Shown: one piece after another, positions 1 to 10,000 of the stretch
Layout: every line of letters begins with the position of its first letter
Numbering within the stretch: the first letter of the stretch is position 1
Assembly (NCBI GenBank): GCA_016197185.1
Contig: JACPWH010000123.1
Coordinates: 1 to 34,739, forward strand
Source of the DNA: Ignavibacteriota bacterium
GTDB taxonomy: Bacteria; Bacteroidota; Ignavibacteria; Kapaibacteriales; UBA961
Direction of reading: 5' to 3'
DNA: 34,739 nucleotides
Program-made: the position numbers and the translations under genes
Notes under the pieces: model-generated
The model's database searches: none
What the model saw: only the letters and a program-made list of their open reading frames with translations
What the model was told of the DNA's origin: nothing

Positions 1-66
1 AACATGGAAAGGATACACACAAAATTAAACAACAAAACACCGTATGAAGTCTATAATGGAGCCTAA
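1..66 (+). CDS. IS3-family transposase OrfB, C-terminal fragment (5' truncated by the window edge)
   Basis: 22 codons open from base 1 to TAA at 64-66; peptide NMERIHTKLNNKTPYEVYNGA. Confidence 0.65.
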   Translation, partial: NMERIHTKLNNKTPYEVYNGA

Positions 67-141
67 TTTCATAACGGTAATTTAACAAACTTTATATCTT
101 ATTTATAGCCCATTTCTGTCCAAACAAATGGGGTAGGTTCA
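1..141 (+). mobile_element. Right end of an IS3-family insertion sequence (partial, runs off the left edge)
   Basis: Frame +1 from base 1 reads NMERIHTKLNNKTPYEVYNGA*, like the C-terminus of IS3-family OrfB transposases (..R.H..L....TP.EVY). It is followed by tttctgtccaaacaaatggggtaggttca (113-141), whose reverse complement TGAACCTACCCCATTTGTTTGGACAGAAA has the form of an IS3-family terminal inverted repeat. Confidence 0.72.
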
Positions 142-157
142 TATTGCCACAAACAGA

Positions 158-187
158 AATTGCCCCAAAAGGGGCAATTGTTTTTTA
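158..187 (+). terminator. Rho-independent terminator
   Basis: AATTGCCCC-AAAA-GGGGCAATT perfect hairpin followed by gTTTTTT. Confidence 0.8.
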
Positions 188-214
188 TTTAATGCATCTA
201 TATCAAGAGAGTTT

Positions 215-688
215 CTACTGATCGCGTCTCATTTCTCTATCAAGCTGACGTTGTTTTAAATCTTCGCGCTTGTCGTAGAGCTTTTTACCGCGTGCTATAC
301 CAAGTTCTATTTTTACGTATGGTCCAGAAAAATACAGGGCAAGGGGAACAATGGTTAGTCCCTTCTCTTGAATGGCAGCACGGAGTTTTATTGCTTCCTT
401 CGCATGAATCAGTAGTTTTCTCGGACGTTGCGGTTGGTGATTTTCACGGTTGCCATGATCATACACGCTGATGTGAAGATTAATAAGCGTCATTTCATCA
501 TTCGCATTACTCAAAAACCCTGCATAGCTGTCCTGAAAATTACACTTCCCCTGGCGGAGCGATTTTACTTCCGTTCCTGTAAGTGCTATTCCTGCTTCAA
601 CTGTATAGAGAATTTCAAACTCATGACGTGCCTTTTTGTTTTGGGCAATTATATGAATTCTCCGTTCTGTTTTGGGTGGTATTTGCAT
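215..688 (-). CDS. smpB: SsrA-binding protein SmpB
   Basis: Typical SmpB sequence: AQNKKARHEFEILYTVEAGIALTGTEVKSLRQGKCNFQDSYAGF..., C-terminal KKLYDKREDLKQRQLDREMRR. Confidence 0.97.
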   Translation of the reverse strand: MQIPPKTERRIHIIAQNKKARHEFEILYTVEAGIALTGTEVKSLRQGKCNFQDSYAGFLSNANDEMTLINLHISVYDHGNRENHQPQRPRKLLIHAKEAIKLRAAIQEKGLTIVPLALYFSGPYVKIELGIARGKKLYDKREDLKQRQLDREMRRDQ

Positions 689-694
689 GGTTGA

Positions 695-1732
695 TTAACC
701 TTCAATCTTCAATAGTTTTTTCGTTAGACGTGTCAGTACCTTGCGAAGTTCGCCGATACTGTCTTCGTCGTTAACCGGTGCTTTTTCAGCCCTTACTTTT
801 GTTAGCTTCCCAGAAGGACTGATTGAGCATAACTGCAATGTAAGTATTGTGTTTTGCTCAGTTCGCAATATCATACCGGTTATACAATAAGTAATTCCGT
901 AATCATGGAGGATTTTCAATTCAACAACCGAGGGTGCTTTATTGTTTTCTACATATTCCAGATGTGATGCCGAGTAGATTGTATCGCGGGTGTCCATATC
1001 AAACACAGTGAACTTATTACTTTCCTTCGCCTCCTGAAAAATCGTAAGGACAGCATCATACCCTGTTACAGGCTGTTGTTGGATGTCAAATATTTTGGAA
1101 CGAGTCTTTAGACTGTCGCGGAACTCAATCCCTACAATGGCAAGTGGTGGAGCAGGGAATACCCTTGTATCGCTCTCAGCGTTTGCATACATCATCGAAT
1201 CACCTTCGGCTGCTGCAAAAGCCCTTTGGAGTGCCTCGAGAAGCGAGGGGTCATACATAATTGTACTGTCATTCTGATGGAATCTTAGGAGGGAATAACC
1301 TTCGCTCCGTGTTATCTTATCAAAATTCTCCCCCTTGGCTGATGCAACCTGAACGCGAAGTATATTTACAATTCTGCTGACTTGAACAAATAACAATCTG
1401 TCTGCTTTCAGTTCTTTAGCGACCGAGAGAGCAGTGGGTTCTTGTTGCTTGGATTGCAATGTTCGGGCTGCTGAATCCCGTGCAGCAAAACTGACGGCAG
1501 TATATTTACTCGAAGCAAAACAGGCGAGACCAAAGGCAGCATCCAGTTTGTTTTCCAGAGATGCAGGCACATTATTTCCAAGTTGGATAGCTGCTATAAC
1601 TGCACGCAAGGGAACAATTTTCTTTGTGTTATTTTCTTTCGCAGGTTTTGATTTTGTTGCATTAGGTTTGTTCTGAGCAAATACGAACGAACTGCACACC
1701 ACGAGGAAAAAGAGAAAAACGATTTTTTTCAT
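695..1732 (-). CDS. Hypothetical secreted protein with signal peptide
   Basis: 345-aa ORF, N-terminal MKKIVFLFFLVVCSSFVFAQ signal peptide, just upstream of smpB on the same strand; consensus promoter upstream. Confidence 0.75.
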   Translation of the reverse strand: MKKIVFLFFLVVCSSFVFAQNKPNATKSKPAKENNTKKIVPLRAVIAAIQLGNNVPASLENKLDAAFGLACFASSKYTAVSFAARDSAARTLQSKQQEPTALSVAKELKADRLLFVQVSRIVNILRVQVASAKGENFDKITRSEGYSLLRFHQNDSTIMYDPSLLEALQRAFAAAEGDSMMYANAESDTRVFPAPPLAIVGIEFRDSLKTRSKIFDIQQQPVTGYDAVLTIFQEAKESNKFTVFDMDTRDTIYSASHLEYVENNKAPSVVELKILHDYGITYCITGMILRTEQNTILTLQLCSISPSGKLTKVRAEKAPVNDEDSIGELRKVLTRLTKKLLKIEG

Positions 1733-1762
1733 ATAAGAGAATAAATTTCTAAAAGATTAATG

Positions 1763-1793
1763 CAAAAGTACTGCAATTAAGAGCAGTTGCCAA
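1763..1793 (-). promoter_or_regulatory. Bacteroidota-type sigma-A promoter (-33 TTG / -7 TAnnTTTG)
   Basis: On the minus strand: TTG-N20-TACTTTTG, upstream of the ORF starting at 1732. Confidence 0.6.
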
Positions 1794-1955
1794 GCCTGAT
1801 GAGAAATGACAGCCAATAAATAACGATTTGATTGCGGGGTATATTGTTTGGTGGGGGATATTCTTGGGGGAGAACAATCATCCATTATCAATGCGACTAT
1901 TTCAAATACTCTGATTATCAATAAGTATTCTGCCTGTAATCCTGCCGATTTTCCC

Positions 1956-1963
1956 TATTTTTG
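1956..1963 (+). promoter_or_regulatory. Bacteroidota -7 element TATTTTTG upstream of lepB
   Basis: TATTTTTG matches TAnnTTTG about 38 bp before the GTG start at 2001. Confidence 0.45.
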
Positions 1964-2000
1964 TACGGTATCGAACATATAAACCCCCTCTTTCTCATAC

Positions 2001-2837
2001 GTGCAAACTTTCGACAATACTCCTAAAGACTCTACCAAGTCGCAACAATCCATAGCAGGATTGCGTCTGTCAGACCTTGTTCAAACACGTGGAGTAGCGA
2101 TTGCCGTTGCTCTATTCCTCAAGATTTTTATTATCGAATTATATCAGATACCCACACGCTCAATGGAACATAAGCTCTTGGCAGGTGATTGTGTGCTTGC
2201 CGATAAGATTGCTTATTCAATAGGTTTGCCGACTGTTCTGCCGTTTACAAATATCCGGTTGCCTTTTAGCAAATGGAGGATTACCTATAAAACCGTAGGG
2301 CGTGGTGATGTCATTATATTTGATTTCCCGGGTGATGCCTCAGAGATTGCCCCTCAGACCCCTGAACTCTATGTAAAACGTGTGTTAGGTCTTCCGGGCG
2401 AAACAATTTCCGTGAGGGATGACAAGGCTTATGTAAATGGGGCTGCAATAGACTACTGCTCTGCTGCTTTACCGTCATCAACGGATTTATCAAAATGTCC
2501 TTTTCTAGGTCCTTTGATAATTCCTCAAAAGGGAATGACACTCAAACTTACACATGATAATATAGACCACTACCGAACTCTTATTGAGCGTGAAGGGAAC
2601 AGTGTTGATGTTGAGAGCAACAGCATAATCATCAATGATAAAGAAACGGATTCTTATACCGTTCAGGATGATTATTATTATGTTTTGGGTGATAATTGCA
2701 CTGATAGTTATGACTCGCGTTTTTGGGGATTTGTCCCCTTGAGGAATATTATAGGTAAGCCTATTCTGATTTATTGGTCGGTGGATGCTACTTCCGGTGT
2801 AGTGCAGTGGGATAGAATCGGTACGATTGTTCGGTAA
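2001..2837 (+). CDS. lepB: Signal peptidase I
   Basis: IPTRSMEHKLLAGDCVLADK (Ser motif), ELYVKRVLGLPGETISV (Lys motif), YYVLGDNCTDSYDSRFWGFVPLRNIIGKP; GTG start. Confidence 0.95.
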   Translation: MQTFDNTPKDSTKSQQSIAGLRLSDLVQTRGVAIAVALFLKIFIIELYQIPTRSMEHKLLAGDCVLADKIAYSIGLPTVLPFTNIRLPFSKWRITYKTVGRGDVIIFDFPGDASEIAPQTPELYVKRVLGLPGETISVRDDKAYVNGAAIDYCSAALPSSTDLSKCPFLGPLIIPQKGMTLKLTHDNIDHYRTLIEREGNSVDVESNSIIINDKETDSYTVQDDYYYVLGDNCTDSYDSRFWGFVPLRNIIGKPILIYWSVDATSGVVQWDRIGTIVR

Positions 2838-2862
2838 GTTTTATAAATTTTTCACTTTAATC

Positions 2863-3990
2863 ATGTTTGGTATTTACGTTCATATTCCTTTTTGCGAGAA
2901 GAAGTGCATCTATTGCGATTTCTACTCCATCGAACGCACAGAACATATTGCTTCGTTCGTAGATACCCTTTGTAACGAAATTACCCTCCGTGCCAAACAA
3001 TCGGATTCATACCCTTCAGCCACTTCTGTATTCTTTGGCGGTGGAACACCCTCTCTACTTTCTCCCGAACAGTTGGAGCGAATCATCACTACAATCCGCA
3101 ATCATTATGCAATAGATCAAGATGCAGAATGGACAATGGAATGTAATCCGGGAACAATTTCTCATGAATCTCTAAGTGGTTATCGCAATCTTGGTATCAA
3201 CCGTTTGAGTTTTGGAGTACAATCCTTTAATGAAAGTGAACTTGCATTCTTACATAGGATACATTCTCCCAAGCAGGCAGAAGAGGCAATAGCTCTTGCC
3301 CGCTCAGCAGGATTTAATAATGTTAATCTTGATGTGATGTTTGCATTGCCTGAACAAACAATGGAATCGTGGAAGCATACCCTTGAAAAGGTAATTGCCC
3401 TTGCCCCCGAGCATATTTCGGCATACAGTTTAATATTTGAGGAAGGCACACCGCTTTTCACAATGCTCCAACGCGGAACAGTACACGAAGCAAACGAAGA
3501 GAACGATGCCGAAATGTATGAATATGCAATTAACCGTTTTGCAAAAGCAGGGTACACTCAATATGAAGTATCCAATTTTGCACAGAACGGACGTGAGTGC
3601 CTCCATAACTGCACTTATTGGTGTGGCGATGACTATCTGGCATTCGGTCCTTCTGCGCACGGTTTAACGGATGGAACTCGCTATTGGAATTACCGTTCCC
3701 TTACACGATATACAGAGCTACTTACAAATAATGAATTACCTGCCGCCAATTCTGAAAAACTATCATTGGATGAGCGAATGTTCGAGAGAGCTTTTCTGGA
3801 GCTACGGGCAAAGGGAATACGCATTCATGAGTTTCAAACGGACTTTGGCATAAACATCCTTCAGGCGCTCGGTAAGGAATTGGAATTATGGGAAAGCGAA
3901 GGACTGACAATGCAGTCAAATGGACATTTTTGTATAACATCTCTCTCGAGAATCTCTTTCGGTTCCGGCGATGGAACGACTCTCCGATAA
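2863..3990 (+). CDS. hemW: HemW-like radical SAM heme chaperone (formerly annotated as coproporphyrinogen III oxidase-like)
   Basis: MFGIYVHIPFCEKKCIYCDFYS radical SAM CxxxCxxC, FFGGGTPSLL, RLSFGVQSFNESELAFLHRIHS. ATG at 2863 is preferred over the 2827 start. The C-terminus appears altered (see findings). Confidence 0.93.
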   Translation: MFGIYVHIPFCEKKCIYCDFYSIERTEHIASFVDTLCNEITLRAKQSDSYPSATSVFFGGGTPSLLSPEQLERIITTIRNHYAIDQDAEWTMECNPGTISHESLSGYRNLGINRLSFGVQSFNESELAFLHRIHSPKQAEEAIALARSAGFNNVNLDVMFALPEQTMESWKHTLEKVIALAPEHISAYSLIFEEGTPLFTMLQRGTVHEANEENDAEMYEYAINRFAKAGYTQYEVSNFAQNGRECLHNCTYWCGDDYLAFGPSAHGLTDGTRYWNYRSLTRYTELLTNNELPAANSEKLSLDERMFERAFLELRAKGIRIHEFQTDFGINILQALGKELELWESEGLTMQSNGHFCITSLSRISFGSGDGTTLR

Positions 3991-4055
3991 CCACGCGCTG
4001 CATCCTCAATGATATTCCATCCATTCAATTCCTGCTTCGTGCTGCTTAATGCCAT
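3927..4055 (-). pseudogene. Carbamate kinase (ArcC) internal fragment
   Basis: Minus-strand peptide ELNGWNIIEDAARGYRRVVPSPEPKEILERDVIQK matches the conserved carbamate kinase segment GW.(I/V).EDAGRGYRRVVPSP.P..I.E. It is bounded by a stop upstream and by antisense hemW sequence downstream. Confidence 0.75.
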
Positions 4056-4107
4056 ATTATTCAGGGTCTCCGTTGCTCTTTGGTCGTGCTAATTTCGACG
4101 TATGTAA

Positions 4108-4152
4108 GGAGATGCTGAATCAAGTTCTATTAGAAGTCAGCATGACAGTGCG
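4108..4152. repeat. Degenerate dispersed palindromic intergenic repeat (GATGCTGAAtCAAGTTC..CAGCATGACA type)
   Basis: ggagatgctgaatcaagttc-tattagaagt-cagcatgacagtgcg; gatgctga/tcagcat arms interrupted by about 10 nt. Confidence 0.5.
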
Positions 4153-4277
4153 ATTGTTTTTCAATTATTTAGAAGATGTCATTTATTGTGTAGTCGAAGC
4201 ATCTGATACTTACCAATATTAACAGCCGTGATTAGTGAACATATAAATATGTCGATTCATTATTCCTTGGTATCCGA

Positions 4278-5006
4278 ATGAAATCCCTTGCCAATACCAA
4301 CCTCAATCTCGTCATATTCTGTGATTTTGACGGAACAATTGCCCGTAAAGATATTGGCGATGAAGTTTTTCAGCATTTTGGCGTATTTGATTTATTTATT
4401 TCCAAGCTCATGTCGGGTGAAATTACTGTTAGAGAATATTATCAATCCGCAATTGCTGCCGCTAAGAATTTCACTCCTGAAACAATTGCTCAATTTTCCG
4501 CCAATTTTGAAATAGACGCTTATTTCCCGCAATTTTACAATTTCTGCATCGAACGAAATATTCCTCTTACGATTCTGAGTGACGGTTTTAGGGAATACAT
4601 CAATCCGATGCTCGAAGCAGTAGGAATTAACGATGCAATTGTCCTTTCAAATTTTCTTTCTATTCAGAATTCCGAAGTATTGCCGATATTTCCGACAGCA
4701 AGTGAGAGTTGCAAATGTTTCTGTGCGTCATGCAAACGGAACAGTATGCTTAGTTCATCGCCATCCGATTCTATTTTTATCTATATCGGCGACGGACTCT
4801 CGGATACTTGTGCCGCTTCACATGCTGATATTATATTTGCCAAGAGTACACTTGCTGCGTTTTGCAATGAGCGGAGACTTCCTCATTATCCTTTTCGTAC
4901 TTTTTTTGATATTCTTCGTATTATGGAGAAAGTAGTGGTTTCCACTACTGTCAAAGTCCGCAGACAGGCGGAATTGCTACGGAAAAAATCAATTGAGATT
5001 GAGTAA
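4278..5006 (+). CDS. HAD-superfamily phosphatase, MtnX/phosphoserine-phosphatase-like
   Basis: VIFCDFDGTIARKDIGDEVF (motif I DxDGT), TILSDGFREYI (motif II), IYIGDGLSDTCAA (motif IV), CKCFCASCK cysteine cluster. Confidence 0.88.
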   Translation: MKSLANTNLNLVIFCDFDGTIARKDIGDEVFQHFGVFDLFISKLMSGEITVREYYQSAIAAAKNFTPETIAQFSANFEIDAYFPQFYNFCIERNIPLTILSDGFREYINPMLEAVGINDAIVLSNFLSIQNSEVLPIFPTASESCKCFCASCKRNSMLSSSPSDSIFIYIGDGLSDTCAASHADIIFAKSTLAAFCNERRLPHYPFRTFFDILRIMEKVVVSTTVKVRRQAELLRKKSIEIE

Positions 5007-5018
5007 AAAGAATCAAAA

Positions 5019-6680
5019 ATGAACCAGTTCGTTAAAAATATTTTATTTGTTACAATTGGACTTATATCTGCAATCAGCGCAGTATTGTCTGCTGATTCCA
5101 CGTCATATATCAGTCGTACAACCGTATTGCAGCAGATTGTTGTAAACGGTAAGCAGTGGGAAGGCTCAAAAGAATATTCCGATTTAATCATTTGCAGGGA
5201 AGATACCGTTTTATTCAATTATGGATGCCGTGTAAGCGGAGGGGAGAAAGTCCCGTTATTATTTAATACCCGGCTTACGGGTAAAACCAAGAATCAAGAA
5301 CGCCAACAAACAATCAATTCGCCGCAATGCTCCTATATCGGGCTTCCGGAAGATACTTATAATTTTTACGTACAAGCTGTTGCTCCGGGTAATTGGAAGG
5401 CAAGTGCCGTGTTAGTTGAGTTTAAGGTAAATAATGCAGAAGCACTTAGGCGAAAACAAGAAATCATCAGGAAAGAAACTGCAAAAAAGAATGCGCAAGT
5501 TCTTGACAGTACGCAGGTCGCAGGAATGAAACCCCTCCGCTCCTCAGTATTGTTTTTCATGATTTTTATCGGTGGTATCATTGCTGTTGGCATAGTGTTT
5601 CTTATATTGCGGTCACGTTCTAAACCGTTAGATGAACAATCGGTTGAAAAACCAATTAAAAAATCAAATTTTATATTGATAGTTTCGATAAAAAAGTTAT
5701 TCTCACATTTAATAATTTTATTCAAATCAAGAAGTAAAACTAACGATAATCTTGCTACAGAGCAATTTCCCAATGGAGTAACTATGCCCGAGAACATACC
5801 TGTCAATCAGCAAAACAATGAAGAAATACTTGCTGAGAACAACAGATTACGCGCTGAACTTGCTTCTCTGCGCGGACAAATTGATGCAATGCAAACGCGA
5901 AGTGATGAATTACGAAGTCATAACCGTACTCTCGAAGAAAAGATAGAACGTGTTACCTTAAAGAAACAAGAACTCGAAGACCTTGCCGCTCAGAAAGATG
6001 AGCTTTTTGCAATGGTTATTCATGATATTAAAAATCCGGCGGGATTAGTGAAGGGATTGGTGGAACTCCTCCGTTCGTATGATTTGACTGCCAATGAGCA
6101 GAATGATGTTATGAACGACTTGGTGGAAACATCGCGTAAAATTGTATCGCTGTCGCAGGAAGTATGCAAAATAATGGCTCTTGAAGCAGGTCAGATTCGT
6201 CTCAGTATGGAACCATGGGATATTACCGATATTCTTCGTAGTGTTCACCGTAGAAACGATGCAGCTGCAAAGTTAAAATCAATTGAAGTTATGCTCGAAG
6301 TTCCACCGGATTTGCCGGATGTAGAAATAGACGGGCAGCGAATTGAAGAAGTGATAGATAATCTCCTTAGCAATGCAATCAAATTCTCTCATCGTGGAAG
6401 TAGCGTACGCCTCAGGGCTAAGAATGAATCGAATACTATAATTGTAGAGGTAAGTGATAACGGATTGGGGCTTTCGGAGGAGGATATAAAACGTGCTTTC
6501 GGACGTGGCGCACGTCTTTCGGCAGCTCCTACTGCGGGTGAGCCAAGTTCTGGATTGGGTTTATGGATTGTTAAGAGAATTGTAGAAGAACACGACGGAC
6601 GCGTATGGGTTCGAAGCGCATTAGGCAAGGGGTCAACATTCGCATTTCAATTGCCGTTAACTCATGAGAAAGTGGCATAA
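5019..6680 (+). CDS. Membrane sensor histidine kinase with Y_Y_Y-like periplasmic domain
   Basis: Signal peptide; periplasmic FNYGCRVSGG...YIGLPEDTYNFYVQAVAPGNW (Y_Y_Y-like); TM SVLFFMIFIGGIIAVGIVFLILR; coiled coil; HisKA MVIHDIKNPAGLVKGLVELL; HATPase_c NLLSNAIKFSHRG, DNGLGLSEEDI, GLGLWIVKRIVEEHDG. Confidence 0.93.
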   Translation: MNQFVKNILFVTIGLISAISAVLSADSTSYISRTTVLQQIVVNGKQWEGSKEYSDLIICREDTVLFNYGCRVSGGEKVPLLFNTRLTGKTKNQERQQTINSPQCSYIGLPEDTYNFYVQAVAPGNWKASAVLVEFKVNNAEALRRKQEIIRKETAKKNAQVLDSTQVAGMKPLRSSVLFFMIFIGGIIAVGIVFLILRSRSKPLDEQSVEKPIKKSNFILIVSIKKLFSHLIILFKSRSKTNDNLATEQFPNGVTMPENIPVNQQNNEEILAENNRLRAELASLRGQIDAMQTRSDELRSHNRTLEEKIERVTLKKQELEDLAAQKDELFAMVIHDIKNPAGLVKGLVELLRSYDLTANEQNDVMNDLVETSRKIVSLSQEVCKIMALEAGQIRLSMEPWDITDILRSVHRRNDAAAKLKSIEVMLEVPPDLPDVEIDGQRIEEVIDNLLSNAIKFSHRGSSVRLRAKNESNTIIVEVSDNGLGLSEEDIKRAFGRGARLSAAPTAGEPSSGLGLWIVKRIVEEHDGRVWVRSALGKGSTFAFQLPLTHEKVA

Positions 6681-6703
6681 AAGACTGCATTGCCTATGAA
6701 TTA

Positions 6704-6744
6704 AACGGCTGCCTCAACTAAATGAGGCAGCCGTTCGTTATTTT
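6704..6744 (+). terminator. Rho-independent terminator after histidine kinase gene
   Basis: AACGGCTGCCTCA-actaaa-TGAGGCAGCCGTT hairpin followed by cgttatttt. Confidence 0.8.
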
Positions 6745-7009
6745 AAGTGATTTACTCTAAGTTTATTTTTTCTGAAATGTCGGCTGCAACAACCGAATTG
6801 ACCAAAAATTGATTATGAATGCAGTTTAACAGCAGCTGCCTTGACTTGGTTTCTTGATTTTTGTAGCATGGTAACGAACGGCAGCATATAACAAAAATAA
6901 AGTAAATAAAGTAAGGAAAGGTAGTTGTAACTGCTAACCTGATCTGTGAATTGTCTGATAACCAATAAACCAGAATAATCGACGTAACGAACGACATTTC
7001 CCATTCTTT

Positions 7010-10000
7010 ATGAAGATATTATTTTCATTGATTGCCCTTGTGTTTTCTGCTATTGTAGTGAACGCACAGCCTACCGTCATTTCAGGGGTTGTAAACTCAT
7101 ATACTAAAGTTACTTCAATTAATTACTGCACAAAAACACTCGGAGTGACTTCTACAGCAGGATTTTCTGCAGGCGACAAAGCGATTATCATTCAAATGAA
7201 GGGTGCTGAGATTGACACCGCCAATTCATCGAATTTTGGATCAATTTCAGGTTTTAATGAAGCGGGGAATTTTGAATTTGTCACCATTGAATCCATCACT
7301 GCAAATAATATTCGTCTGAAATATTTACTTGGTCAGAATTACAATCCGAATGGAGCAGTGCAGCTTGTTAGATTGCCGAAGGATATAACAACTGCCTGGG
7401 TACAAGGTGATCCCCTTACAGCACCCGCTTGGGATGGATCTACAGGCGGAGTTCTGGCATTAGAGGCACAAGGAGCTATCGACATTCGCGGGAGTATAGA
7501 TGTAAGCGGAAAAGGATTTCGAGGAGGAGATTTAAATACAGGTTCAATTATCCAATATAACCTTCCCGATTACAAATCAGCAATAACTGCCAATCGTGGA
7601 GGAGGCAAAGGCGAATCCATTATTGATGTAGATTCATTCTCTACTGCTTCTCGAGGTGCGCCTGCCAACGGTGGTGGAGGTGGTAATCAACACAATGCGG
7701 GTGGAGGTGGAGGTGCAAACGGTGGGAACGGTGGTATGGGTGGGCGAGAATATTACACATCATCACCCGGGCTTCTCAATGGTGGGGTGGGCGGGCATAA
7801 ACTTGATTTTATCGGTTTAAACCCTAAAATATTCATGGGCGGAGGAGGAGGTGCAGGTCATCAGAACGATGGTGTTGGAACTAAAGGTGTAGCAGGAGGT
7901 GGAATTGTTATTCTGAAAACCGGAGTACTTGTGGGGCGTGGAAATATCATTGCAGCGAACGGAAATTCCCAAACTATTAATGCTCAAAATGATGGTGCGG
8001 GTGGTGGTGGTGGCGGGGGAACAGTTTTTCTTCATGTAGATCGCATTACTTCACCTGTAAGGGTGGAAGCATACGGTGGCAAAGGCGGGAACAGTAACAA
8101 TTCCGTCACTCAGGGACACGGTACCGGTGGCGGAGGAGGTGGAGGGTGGATTACAGTGAGTTCGGGGCAACTGTTAGACAGCATTATCCCAACGCTTAAC
8201 GGAGGTAACGCAGGAATTATTCTTAATACAACCAATACTTTTGCGGCTGAAGCCGGGCAAGCAGGCGGTACTAAAATCGGTTGGACAATTCCTGAAAGTA
8301 ATTTGAATCCGGTGATTGCACAAGTAGCAAAGGATACTGTTATTTGTCCGGGAGGTGTTGCTTCAATTGGTAAGAGAGCTATTGGTGGTCGTCAGCCGTA
8401 TTCATATTCATGGAGTCCTTCGCTTGGATTGGATAATTCATCAGCTGAATTTCCCAATGCTTCCCCCCTTGTAAGTACACCTTATACTGTTACTGTAACC
8501 GACAGCACAGGCTGCAAGAATCAAGCTCAGGTTTATGTCCGCATTCATGAAAAACAGATTGTATCTGCAGGAACAGATACTGCCGTGTGCTTGGGTGCCT
8601 CCGTTCAATTACAGGCAAACGGGCGCGGCATCTTCCAATGGACACCACTAATAGGACTTAATAACTCTACAATTGCAAACCCGATTGCAACACCGACTGC
8701 CACAACAGACTACCATTTGATTGTAATCGACAGCAATGGCTGTATGAGTGAGGACAGCATGACAGTCATCGTTTACCCTTTGCCAATTGTTTCGATAAGT
8801 ACCATAGATACAAGTATTTGTGACGGTGAAAGTATTGTAATATCCGCCTCGGGCAATTCAGGTGCTACGCCATATTCGTATGTTTGGTCACCATCAACAG
8901 GTGTTTCCGATGTTAGAGCACAATCTCCGGTTTTCTCTCCAAAAGCAACAACTTCGTACTCGGTAACTGTTATTGATGCAAATGGTTGCATCGCAAATTC
9001 ATCGGTAACAATACATATAAGCCCGTTACCAAATGTCGATGCAGGTGCAAGTACAAATATATGTTACGGTGATACAACTCAGCTTTCAGGTACAGGCGGG
9101 ATAAGTTTTTCATGGAGTCCTTCACTTGGTTTGAGTTCAACGACCATTGCAAATCCTTTGGCATTTCCAACCCAAACGATGATGTATTATCTCACATCAA
9201 AAAATTCAAATGGCTGTGTATCAACAGACAGCGTGCTTGTCACTGTTTATCCGTTGCCTCAAATTCCGGTGCTTACGATTGCAAGTGATACAATCACTTC
9301 AACGGTTGCGTATCCTGTAAAACAATATATGTGGTCATTGGACGGAGTTTTGATTCCTTTTCAGAATCAAAAGAATCTCATTGCAAAACAAAGCGGAAAA
9401 TATTCCCTTACCGTTATTGATATGAACGGCTGTCTCTCAGCTTCATTGCCGATAGATGTTACCCTCGGTAGCGGCACTCTGGCATTAGATGATATGTGTG
9501 CATATCCGGGAGAAATTGTACATATTCCGATTAGATTGCTTGATGCTCTCAGTGTAACCGAAACAAATGCTACGGATATTGAAATGACCCTTCGTTTTAA
9601 CTCGACCATACTCCTTCCGCTCGGACAAGACTTTCTTGATAACAGAGTGGAAAATGGAGAGCGTATTGTTCGTTTTCGCACCCCGATAGTCTTGGGGGGT
9701 AATGGATTGTTACGAACTATGAAGTTTGGTGTAGCACTCGGAAATGATACGGCAACAACCATCAGAATTACCGACTACTCATCCATAGGCGGAAGGATTT
9801 ATCTTTCAGCCGACACGGGTGTATTTTGTGTCTTGGGTATATGCAGAGAAGGTGGGGCAAGGCTTTACAGTTCAAACGGGAGTAGCACTTCATTTATATT
9901 TAATAACCCGTTGCCTTCAGAAAAAACGATTACTCTAACCATGAAGACATGGGAAACAGGAATAACTAAGTTGACTATTATCAATATACTTGGTCAGACA

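Noticed and set aside
3180-3660. ORFs antisense or out of frame within hemW (3180..3557 -, 3430..3660 -, 3437..3667 +)
   Set aside because: Fully inside a well-supported gene and with no recognisable domain.
5366-5806. 146-aa antisense ORF within the histidine kinase gene
   Set aside because: Overlaps a strong coding region; no domain features.
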